From Symbiodinium natans (lineage: Eukaryota > Sar > Dinophyceae > Suessiales > Symbiodiniaceae): a stretch of DNA of 47,500 nucleotides. The notes under the pieces were generated by a model. The model made no database searches and had not been told where the DNA came from. It was given only the letters and a program-made list of their open reading frames with translations. Position 1 is the first letter of the stretch. Every line of letters begins with the position of its first letter. Positions 40,361-47,500 of the stretch are shown here, one piece after another. The position numbers and the translations under genes are program-made. The stretch covers positions 470,001 to 517,500 of the forward strand of contig CAJNDS010002212.1 in NCBI GenBank assembly GCA_905221605.1, written 5' to 3'.

Positions 40361-40737
40361 TTAGGACATGCAAGTAGGGCTCGTGCTTGAGCGCCGACGG
40401 CTGTGTCGATAGAGCACGCGGACAGCCTCGATGCCTGTCCGTTGCATCACTGGTCTGTGAAGTGCTGGCACCCAGCCTGGAAACATGCACACCAAACAGA
40501 CTTGCCTTCCACAAGCCTCAGCAACACCAGACGTCACTAGGCTCAAGTTTGCGGCTTGCTTATCTTCATCATCCCCTCGAAATCCCCATACAGTAGTTGG
40601 GAACAATCCACCCCGCCCCCCAATGTGGAGGTACACTGACGCTCACTCGAAGATTGGTTGGCACCAGACTCACAGTCCGCACCGAGGAAGGACTGCAAAC
40701 TCTCCAGGGTCATCTCCTCAGTTCGTGTAGGGTGCAT
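40361..40737 (-). CDS. Candidate exon(s), unknown protein
   Basis: A minus frame 40737-40543 reads EEMTLESLQSFLGADCESGA and contains a consensus donor at GCGGACT|GTGAGT (about 40669); the frame continues to a TGA. A second frame (40636-40361) reads KQAANLSLVTSGVAEACGRQ. If the GTGAGT donor is used, the first exon would end there. Not recognised. Confidence 0.4.
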
Positions 40738-40794
40738 GGTGCAGAGGGTTTAGGGTTTAAACCCAAAACCTACCTACTTGATTGTAGATGATTA

Positions 40795-41060
40795 CTATAC
40801 GTAAAAACTCTTATAGGGTTCTGAGGTCGCCAACAAAACAATGGTTTTGGGCTTCTTAAGGAAGGGTTTAGGGGTGTTGAGGGTGTGTGCAACGCCGGCT
40901 TGTTCAAGGCTGGGGCACAGGCGGACGGCACGGCCACCAGCAGTAGCGCGCTCGTTCTCTGAATTGGCAAGGCATCCTGAACCACAAGGGGGCAACGTGC
41001 CGATGCACATGCCATGCTACCGTGCCACGCCACCGCAGTCGTGCATGTCGCAACAGCTAC
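40795..41060 (-). CDS. Candidate exon, unknown protein
   Basis: Minus frame reads ANSENERATAGGRAVRLCPS with G/C-ending codons. A plus frame of 98 codons overlaps (40841-41137). Minus favoured by neighbourhood only. Confidence 0.3.
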
Positions 41061-41122
41061 ATGCTACCCCCGCTCCGCTCAAGTCGCAACTCCATGTCCT
41101 AATTGCCACCAGCTACCCCGAC

Positions 41123-41871
41123 ACTGAGGAAGCATGAGGGAACAGGATTGCTTTAGTATCCCACCCCGTAGGTTTTGTGAGGAAACTGGATTTGCTTTAG
41201 CGTCCCGTCTATCAATCAGCATGAGGAAGCAAGATTTGCTTTAGTATCCGACCCAATAGGTGTTATGAACTCATAGTATTTGCTTCAGTGTCCCGTCTAT
41301 GAGGAAGCATGAGCAGGATTTGCCTTAGTGTCCCACCCAATAGGTCTTATGCTGCAGCGTCCCGTCTGTACGGAAACATGGGGAAGCAGGATCTGCTTTC
41401 GTGACCCACCCCATAGGTCTTATGAGGAAATTGGATTTGCTGTAGTGTCCCGTCTATGAGGAAGTATGAGGAAGGGTGAGGAAGCAGGATTTGCTCTAGG
41501 GTCCCGTCTATGAGGAAATAGTATTTGTATTAACGTCCCATCTATGAAAAGCATGTACACCTAACCGCGCCGTCCGGCTTGCGGACCTTAGCCCATGTAG
41601 TGGAGATCTCCTCAGTATAAATTCTAACACCATTGGCGGCGTGAAAACGTCGCAGCTCAACTTGCTTTGCATCTCCTTTTTCATAGAGTTTTTCTTGTCT
41701 TCCCAAGTAAAGTCTTCAGACTGCCAAATGAAAGGATTCCACAAGTGACCGTTCGAGCTCGTCAGATACACAAGAATCCTCAAGTTCCTGCTTCGTGGTC
41801 ACAGCGGAAATGCACAAGTCGCAAAGCTCTCACACTACACACACACAAACACTCACACTCACACTCACACT

Positions 41872-41918
<47 letters not shown>

Positions 41919-43012
41919 AAACAAATGTAATGCTGAGACTGGAAGTCGCAAAATGGGGCAAGGCACAGACTTGGCTGAACCATCCCAAGATCGTAAAAAG
42001 AAAGCAAAATGGGGAGTCCCAGTCTTGCCTGAACCCAAATGATCACAAACGGGACACTAAAGCCCATACTATGAGTTCGTAAGACCTATTGGCTCATGCT
42101 GCCTCATAGACAGGACATTAAAGCAAATCCAATTTCCTCATAAGACCTATTGGGTGGGACACTAGCAAATCCTGCTTCTTCATGTTTCCTCATAGACGGG
42201 ACACTCAATAAAAATCCTTGTTCAGAGCACCTATTGGGCGGGACGCTAAAGTAAATCCTGCTTCCTCAAGCTTCTTCATAGACGTGACACTAAAGCAAAT
42301 AAAAAATTTCCTGATAAGACCTATTGGGTGGGACACTAAAGCAAATCCTGCTTCTTCGTGCTTCCCTAAAGTAAATCCTGCTTCCTCATGCTTCTTAATG
42401 GACAGGACACTAAAGAAAATCCAATGTCCTAATACGACCTATTGGGTGGGACACTAAAGCAATTCCTGCGTCCTCATGCTTCCACATGGATGGGACACTA
42501 AAGTAAATCCTACATAAGACCTATTGGGTGGGACACTAAAGCAAATCCAGCTTCCTCATGCTTCTTCATAGGCGGGATACTAAAGCAAATCCAGTTTCCT
42601 CATAAGACCTATTGGGCGCAAGACCTATCAGGTGGGACACTAAAGCAAATCTTGCTTCCTCATGCTTCCTCATAGATGGGACCTTAAAACACATCCAATT
42701 TCCTCATAAGACCTATTGGGTGGGACACTAACTAGAGCAAATCTACTTCCTCATGCTTCCTCATAGATGGGACACGAAAGTAAATCCAATTTCCTCATAA
42801 GACCTATTGGGTGGGATACAAGCGCAATACTGCTTCCTCATGCTTCCTCATAGATGGGACACGAGAGCAAGTCCATTTCACTCATAAGACCTTGGGTAGG
42901 ACAACTAAAGCAAATTCTGCTTCCTCATGCTTCCTCATAGATGGGACACTAAAGCAAACCCAATTTCCTCATAAGCCCTATTGGACGGGACACGAAAGCA
43001 AATCCTGCTTCC
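41123..43012. mobile_element. Foldback-like element: inverted satellite arms with unique centre
   Basis: The left arm (about 41123-41558) is a tandem array of a roughly 90-bp unit built from GGATTTGCTTTAGTGTCCC and GAGGAAGCATGAGGAAGCA pieces. The right arm (about 42050-43012) is the same unit inverted (GGGACACTAAAGCAAATCC, TGCTTCCTCATGCTTCCTCA, CATAAGACCTATTGGGTGGG). The arms are unequal in copy number and variable. The centre (41559-42049) has a CA microsatellite (about 41832-41916) and a 91-codon minus frame (41783-41508) including KKNSMKKEMQSKLSCDVFTP, unidentified. The architecture resembles foldback/TIR-satellite DNA elements, or it is simply an inverted satellite. Confidence 0.8.
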
Positions 43013-43321
43013 AACGTGCCCGGAAACCCGAAACTCGACATGCATTGTGGAAGCCCGTACTATCTAGGCCTTTTCTGGGTCGTGTGGGGTGCTAGCAGGC
43101 AGGGGACAGTATAGGATCCCATCAAAGAACGCCACTAAACCCAGGTCAAGCCCTGTTTTAACCCAGCGACATCTGAAACTCACGAGATGTCTAGACAGCG
43201 ATATGACCTTAACTACACCACACTTACACCCCCATTGTCAACCCTAGTGAACCCTCATTCTCCCTACTGTAAACTTACATGTTAAGCCCTAACTCAACCG
43301 CGGCCATCCCGAACTCCGAAC

Positions 43322-43640
43322 CTCCAGTCCGCGCCAGCTCCTATCGCGCGAAAGATCTTGATGGCCCGGGCCTGCAGGTTTCGGACCTATTTGCAACCTG
43401 CTTCTGACAACAGTTGCTTACTATCATCCTTGTTACTTGGTAGCCCAGAAAACATATCATACTAGGGGTCTGCTTTTTGGGGTTGGCGACTTTAGAAGGA
43501 AACCTAGGCAAACCTAGAACCAAGAACAGGTACCACTGGGCTACCAAGGCGAACAGCCACCTCTTGTGCCTCAATCACATCGACCACCGTTTTCGGGTCC
43601 CGCTCTTGCCCGGCCGCGGGACCGGCACAAGCTCTCCTGC
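43322..43640 (-). CDS. Two candidate exons around a family E element
   Basis: Exon ending at 43561 (DPKTVVDVIEAQE, donor GAG|GTGGCT) and exon 43371-43322 (ARAIKIFRAIGAGADW, acceptor CTGCAG|GCC, donor GGAG|GTTCGG) join in phase 0. The 5' limit of the first is uncertain. The intron between them holds the family E element. Further minus exons of the same gene may be at 43815-43883 (SASAGVFEHVDVPHLQ) and 44217-44709. Not recognised. Confidence 0.5.
43436..43548. mobile_element. MITE-like element, family E
   Basis: Inverted termini CTTGGTAGCCCAG ... CTGGGCTACCAAG. Only one copy in the window. Ends CTTGG/CCAAG, like families A, B and D. Confidence 0.65.
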
Positions 43641-44216
43641 ATGGAGATTGCAAGCCGCCCTGCAACGTGGCAAGCTGCAGGCCCTAAACCCTGAACCCTG
43701 AACCTGAACCCTGAACCCTGAACCCTGAACCCTGAACCCTAAACTAAACCCTAAACCCTAAACCCTAAACCCTAAACCCTGAACCTGAACCCTGAACCCT
43801 GAACCCTGAACCCTCCTGGAGATGTGGCACATCGACATGTTCGAAGACGCCAGCGGAGGCGGACGGTGTGGGTGCCGCCTCTGTGACACATGGGGGGGGG
43901 GGGGGGGGGGGGGGGGGGCTTCCGAAATTCGGGTTTAGGGTTTAGGGTTTAGAGTTTGGGGTTTACTTGTTGGGATTCTATACGGCCCTCATTCCCTGAT
44001 CCCCTCCTAATTCCAAGAACCAGGAGGGTCTATCAGCATATGAGAAGTTAGGAGATTAGGGCTACCTTATTTGGTATCCTTACAGAAAGAAAGGGAGTGG
44101 GGTCTTTTTTAGGGGTCCCTTGTTTTCGTAAACCCTCATGTGCTCTGGGACAGAACAGCTCCAACATAACCCTACACCCTAAACCCTAAACCCTAAATTA
44201 AACCCTAAACCCTTAC

Positions 44217-44709
44217 ATGTAAGTTGCAGCACTGGGCGCGCCGCCTGTGATCCGGCCACCAACACGTAGAAGACCATGACAGGGACGGAAGCATGCTCAA
44301 AGGAACATGCGGGGGTGGAGAGCTGGGGGTAGGGTTTAGGGTTTGGGGTTTGGGGTTTAGGGTTTAGGGTTTAGGGTGTGTAGGGCTTAGGATTTAGGGT
44401 TTAGGGCTTAGGGTTTAGGGTTTGAGGGGTTTAGGGGGTTTAGGGGGAGGACTGGTTGTGTTTAGGGGCTTCCTTAGAGTCTGGAAAGCACCTGGAAGCT
44501 TTCATCGAGAACAACCCCCACATGCTGAAGGTGCATGTACAGCATGGACAGCTGCTCCGAAAGCTAAGCCCTAAACCCTAAACAGTAAACCCTAAACCAA
44601 CAAATCTCAAAAGGTGTCTGGCAGGTGAGGAGGTGCCATGCTGGGCAGTGCTCATGAGCTGCTGCAAACGAAGGCGCGCGGATGATTTTGCCAGATGGCC
44701 GAGGAGCTC
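44217..44709 (-). CDS. Unknown gene, three candidate exons
   Basis: Minus exons 44709-44602 (ELLGHLAKSSARLRLQQLMS; acceptor GGCAG|GAG), 44563-44492 (EQLSMLYMHLQHVGVVLDES; acceptor TTAG|CTT, donor CCAG|GTGCTT) and 44295-44217 (ASVPVMVFYVLVAGSQAARP; donor ACAT|GTAAGG). The first two junctions are phase 0/0. The plus strand of the middle exon is also open (EAFIENNPHMLK), so strand rests on the chain. Helical, possibly one membrane segment; not identified. Confidence 0.5.
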
Positions 44710-44804
44710 CTGCCTATGTGGGATTCCAGTACATCATGTGGTTCTAAACCCTAAACTCTAAACCTAAACCCTAAACCCTAAACTCTAAACCCTAAACACG
44801 AGGA

Positions 44805-44930
44805 TCAGCGAAGCTTGTGGCATGAACGAGTGTGCCCGCGGTCGTCTCGCTGGGGGCGCTTTGGGAAGCGGCCTGCAGCGCAATCCAAGCACTTGTTCTT
44901 GAAAAAGTGGTAGCATTCATACATATACAT
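44805..44930 (-). CDS. Candidate terminal exon, Cys/His-containing
   Basis: Minus frame reads CYHFFKNKCLDCAAGRFPK and ends RSCHKLR-TGA at 44805. C-x7-C-x2-C and a later C-H pair could bind zinc. Its 5' side runs into a TA microsatellite (44918-45017), so the exon start is unknown. Confidence 0.45.
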   Translation of the reverse strand: MYMYECYHFFKNKCLDCAAGRFPKRPQRDDRGHTRSCHKLR

Positions 44931-45017
44931 ATATATATATATGTATATATATATAATTATATATATATAATTATATACATATATATATATATACACATAT
45001 ATATATATATATACATA
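44918..45017. repeat. TA/CATATA microsatellite
   Basis: About 100 bp of TATATA/CATATA/ATAATTATA. No coding value. Confidence 0.95.
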
Positions 45018-45400
45018 ACCTGGTCTTGGTCTTGGTAGTGGTATTGGCAATTCTCCTACATGATGTGTATGCGCTCGGGTGGCCTGTGGTGTTTCGTCCG
45101 AAAAGCCGATGAGCCATATGAGCCAATGCCATCTTCGCGCGGGGCGGTCTCATCGGGAGCTTCCTCTTGAAGGATTCGGCGGGTCAAAGATCATGCCGTG
45201 GTTGCCTCGGCACCTCTGCAAGGCAACTTCTCTGTTCTCCGGATTACGTGGGGCGGGGGCATGTTCTCATTTTAGGGTACCTTTTGGGCCTAACAGAGGC
45301 ATTCATGCGGGGACACGCGGGCCCTGCCCCCAAGCATCACAGCGGACCACAAGTAATGAAGTTGGGTGGACTTAGGCCCACTTGAAACTAAGCTCCCGGC
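45018..45400 (-). other. Downstream of the DHHC gene; one open frame
   Basis: A minus frame at about 45185-45060 reads QEEAPDETAPREDGIGSYGS and ends in TAG. It could be a terminal exon of another gene. No recognised motif. Confidence 0.3.
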
Positions 45401-47118
45401 TCAAGCCCGAACCTCATGACTAGACCTGCTTTGCGCCGCTGGCCCTGTGGGGATAAAGCTCCGGCAAGATCCAGGTCCAGCAAGGGCCACTCCCCAGAAC
45501 CTTCTCAAAGCTTGCGCTTGAGCCTGCGGTGCCTCGGCAGCAAAAAAAATGTCGGTAGCAGAACTATGTGCTGGTAAAGGAACTACGACGAGTACTTCCC
45601 TGCGGCACACAGTGGCCCCAGCCTAGATTGCCAGCTACTACATAAATAAATCACAGCAGGTAACGTAACACCACATATTTTTGTATAGTCTAGCACGTCA
45701 GATATGTAATATACACTTACTTTATACAACGTGCCGCACGACCCAAGAGATGGTTATCCTTGCAGGCACAGTGGCTGAGTCCTCGCTTTCGGCCCTGCCG
45801 GCTTTGGAGTCTGCTTATGGTGGTCTCCCCGGAGCGGAGAAGCCGAATCTGCTTGAGGAGCAGCGCGCCCGTCATGGCAAACACGGTGCAAGACAGGAGA
45901 AGCAAGACGCAGGCCTTGGGAACTTCGCTTGCATTGCCTACGAATTCGAAGTAGGTAAACTCTTGAAGCTGCAGCCAGGCAGCCGCATGTAGGTGAAGGC
46001 CCCCGTACGAGTGCTCCAAAAATCGGACGACGTAGATGGGAAGGGTGTTTTTCGACAGCGGCGGGAGCTTTGCTGCTATGTCGCTCAGATTCTGAATGAT
46101 GTCATCCATGTGGATCAAGCAATAGCAAGTCGTAATGGCCAGCACGTACGCCACAGACACCGTTGCCCAAAACAAGAACACAACAAAGCTTCGGCGATTG
46201 CCCCTCCCCACGCAATTACCAATAAAAGGACAGTGGTGGTCCATGTCATAGACACACTGCCGACAGATTCTGCAGTGGTGGCTGCCAGGTGGCTTCCCTT
46301 GGCCACATGCCTTACAAAACCGAAAGCCCTCCAGAGCACCGGGGCCAACGTTGCCTAGACGCTGGGCCGTAACGAACCCAGGATCTCGAAGGACGGACTG
46401 GGCGTAGTTGAGGAGGGTGTTGGTCCACAGCCATACGCAGGAAAGCCAGTGGGCGTAGAAGAACAACCTCTCAGGGGGCACCCCTGGCAGCCTAAGAACA
46501 TGCAGGTGCCCCAGAACTGGTTGTGCAGGTACCCCCTACTCTGCGAAGCAAGTTCCCCACCCTGAGGTGCCGCCGAGAAAATCCGGGTAGATGTAGAAAA
46601 CTCCCATACCCGTAATGGCATTGATGGTCCCCAAGACCAGCAGAACCATGAAGCAGCTCCAAGTACGGCGCACAAGTGGAATGGACACCAGCTCGGAGAT
46701 TGCGGAGGAGAGCTGCAGCAGCACAGGCTTCTCTCCCTTCCGCTGGCAGCCGTTCCACGCGCTGCAGAAGGTGCACTTCATCTCCAGCTTGTCATCGAAG
46801 GAGCCATCCAGGCCCCTCCCGCAAGCCCAACCTTGTGGACGCAATGAACCCTACGAGGGCTTATGGTTCATATACCTTAGTAGGAATTATAGTAGTATAG
46901 GGCATTATGAACCCTAAAAGGGCTTCTGGTTCATGTACCTCAATAGGAATTATAGTAGTCTAGGGTATATTAGACCCAAATTTTAGGGTTCATTTGGTCC
47001 CCAAGGAACACTTCAGCGGGCCCTGCGTTTCGAAGGCCGCTTTTGACTCCAGGTCCTCCGTGTCATCCGCCTTGGGGAGCATCTCCATGCTCGAGTCTGG
47101 GTGCCGGGCATCGGCGTT
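45401..47118 (-). CDS. DHHC-type protein S-palmitoyltransferase (4 exons)
   Basis: Transfers palmitate from CoA to cysteines of membrane-associated proteins; integral to Golgi, ER or plasma membrane. Exons 47118-47010, 46831-46561, 46491-45721 and 45599-45401 (stop TGA). All three introns are GT-AG and all phases agree (lengths 271, 771 and 199 nt). From the ATG at 47088 the protein would be about 439 residues. N-terminal CWAC and CTFC pairs (residues 27-30 and 46-49) may bind zinc. Then a hydrophobic segment (CFMVLLVLGTINAITGMGVF), a second one followed by the family's DPG, and the cysteine-rich domain FCKACGQGKPPGSHHCRICR followed by the catalytic DHHC and PFIGNCVGRGNRRSF. Two more hydrophobic segments follow; TTIS stands where the family usually has TTxE. 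Intron 1 is a mobile element (see 46832-47009). Upstream exons may exist (47368-47438). Confidence 0.93.
46832..47009. mobile_element. Introner-like family D element forming intron 1 of the DHHC gene
   Basis: The 178-nt intron consists of an inverted-repeat element (46831-47006: CCTTGTGGACGCAATGAACC ... GGTTCATTTGGTCCCCAAGG) plus a GTT direct repeat (47009-47007 and 46831-46829, minus strand). GT of the first GTT is the donor and the CAAG end of the element is the AG acceptor. The interior is a tandem pair of a roughly 63-bp sequence (ATGAACCCTAMRAGGGCTT.., AGGAATTATAGTAGT..). Confidence 0.88.
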
Positions 47119-47152
47119 CTTGCCCCCCCCCCCCCCCAGGTGTTTAGTTTTT

Positions 47153-47250
47153 AGGTTTAGGGTTTAGGGTTTAGGGTTTAGGGTTTAGGGTTTAGGGTTT
47201 AGGGGGTTTAGGGTTTAGGGGGTTTAGGGTTTAGGGTTTAGGGTTTAGGG
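47153..47250 (+). repeat. Telomere-like tract (TTTAGGG)n
   Basis: About 13 units with two TTTAGGGG expansions, upstream of the DHHC gene. Preceded by a C16 run (47124-47139). Confidence 0.95.
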
Positions 47251-47367
47251 TCACCTCTTGGGATCCCATGTAAACCCTGAACTCGTTGTTGAGCGCATCG
47301 CAAACCCTGAGCCGCAAACCCATGCAAACCTGTTTAGGTGGCACCCTAAACCCTAAACCCTAAACAC

Positions 47368-47438
47368 TGAGCCATAGGATCGCTCGACAGAGAGCCATCG
47401 TTGCTAACTGCTGCTCTTTCCAGGCAAGCCAGTGGCAT
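47368..47438 (-). CDS. Candidate first exon of the DHHC gene
   Basis: ATG at 47438, reading MPLACLERAAVSNDGSLSSD to a GT at 47367 (GCTCA|GTGTTT). Codons are exon-like. The phase does not match the 47118 acceptor without another exon or a different donor, so the link is weak. Confidence 0.35.
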
Positions 47439-47500
47439 TTGGGAGTTTCCGAAATTGGGGTTTAGGGTTTAGGGTTTAGGGTTCAGGGTTTAGGGTTCAG

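Noticed and set aside
45717-45722. Stop codon TAA after CIK as the end of the DHHC protein
   Set aside because: The stop overlaps a consensus donor AA|GTAAGT, and an exon in matching phase (45599-45401) follows, so it is probably intronic. If unspliced, the protein would end here.

Overview
The window looks like nuclear DNA of a dinoflagellate (Symbiodiniaceae- or Polarella-like; this is inference). Three signs point there. (1) Plant-type telomere repeats (TTTAGGG/CCCTAAA) are scattered in dozens of short interstitial tracts in both orientations. (2) The reconstructed genes have many tiny exons, with GC and GA 5' splice sites used alongside GT. (3) Every gene that can be identified lies on the minus strand, as in a unidirectional gene array. 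Almost no gene is visible as a long ORF: the coding sequence sits in 18-270 nt exons separated by introns full of telomere-like repeats, microsatellites and short inverted-repeat elements. I found the genes by reading conserved protein motifs on the minus strand and checking splice signals and reading phase by eye. No rRNA, tRNA or CRISPR array was seen.

Layout. 0-20.1 kb: a non-canonical poly(A) polymerase gene of the TRF4/PAPD5 (TENT4) type. Its N-terminal and catalytic exons are at 18.9-20.1 kb and the rest at 3.0-5.1 kb. The 13.8 kb between them holds minisatellites, a foldback block, a 1.04-kb transposon-like element with a 9-bp target duplication, several MITE-like elements, and at least one further phase-consistent set of minus-strand exons (15.1-16.4 kb). 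21.2-22.4 kb: two more exon-like minus ORFs. 22.4-30.0 kb: a distinct block without telomere-like repeats, carrying a nearly identical 1.36-kb tandem duplication. 31.2-38.6 kb: a BRAP2-like RING / ZnF-UBP / coiled-coil ubiquitin-ligase gene. 41.1-43.0 kb: a large inverted array resembling a foldback element. 43.3-44.9 kb: exons of an unidentified gene. 45.4-47.1 kb: a DHHC palmitoyltransferase gene with four exons whose phases all agree.

The main discovery is a set of short inverted-repeat element families tied to splice sites. Four families (A, B, D, E) have different interiors but all start CTTGG and end CCAAG; a fifth (C) starts with GTT or GTA. Intron 1 of the DHHC gene is one of these elements almost end to end. 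Removing it by GT-AG splicing rejoins the reading frame and completes a CxxC motif. This is what an introner (intron-generating transposable element) should look like.

The three identified genes do not share a pathway: RNA 3'-end tailing, ubiquitin ligation and protein lipidation. Apart from these, the short exons listed are candidates. Where two or more frames are open, this is stated.
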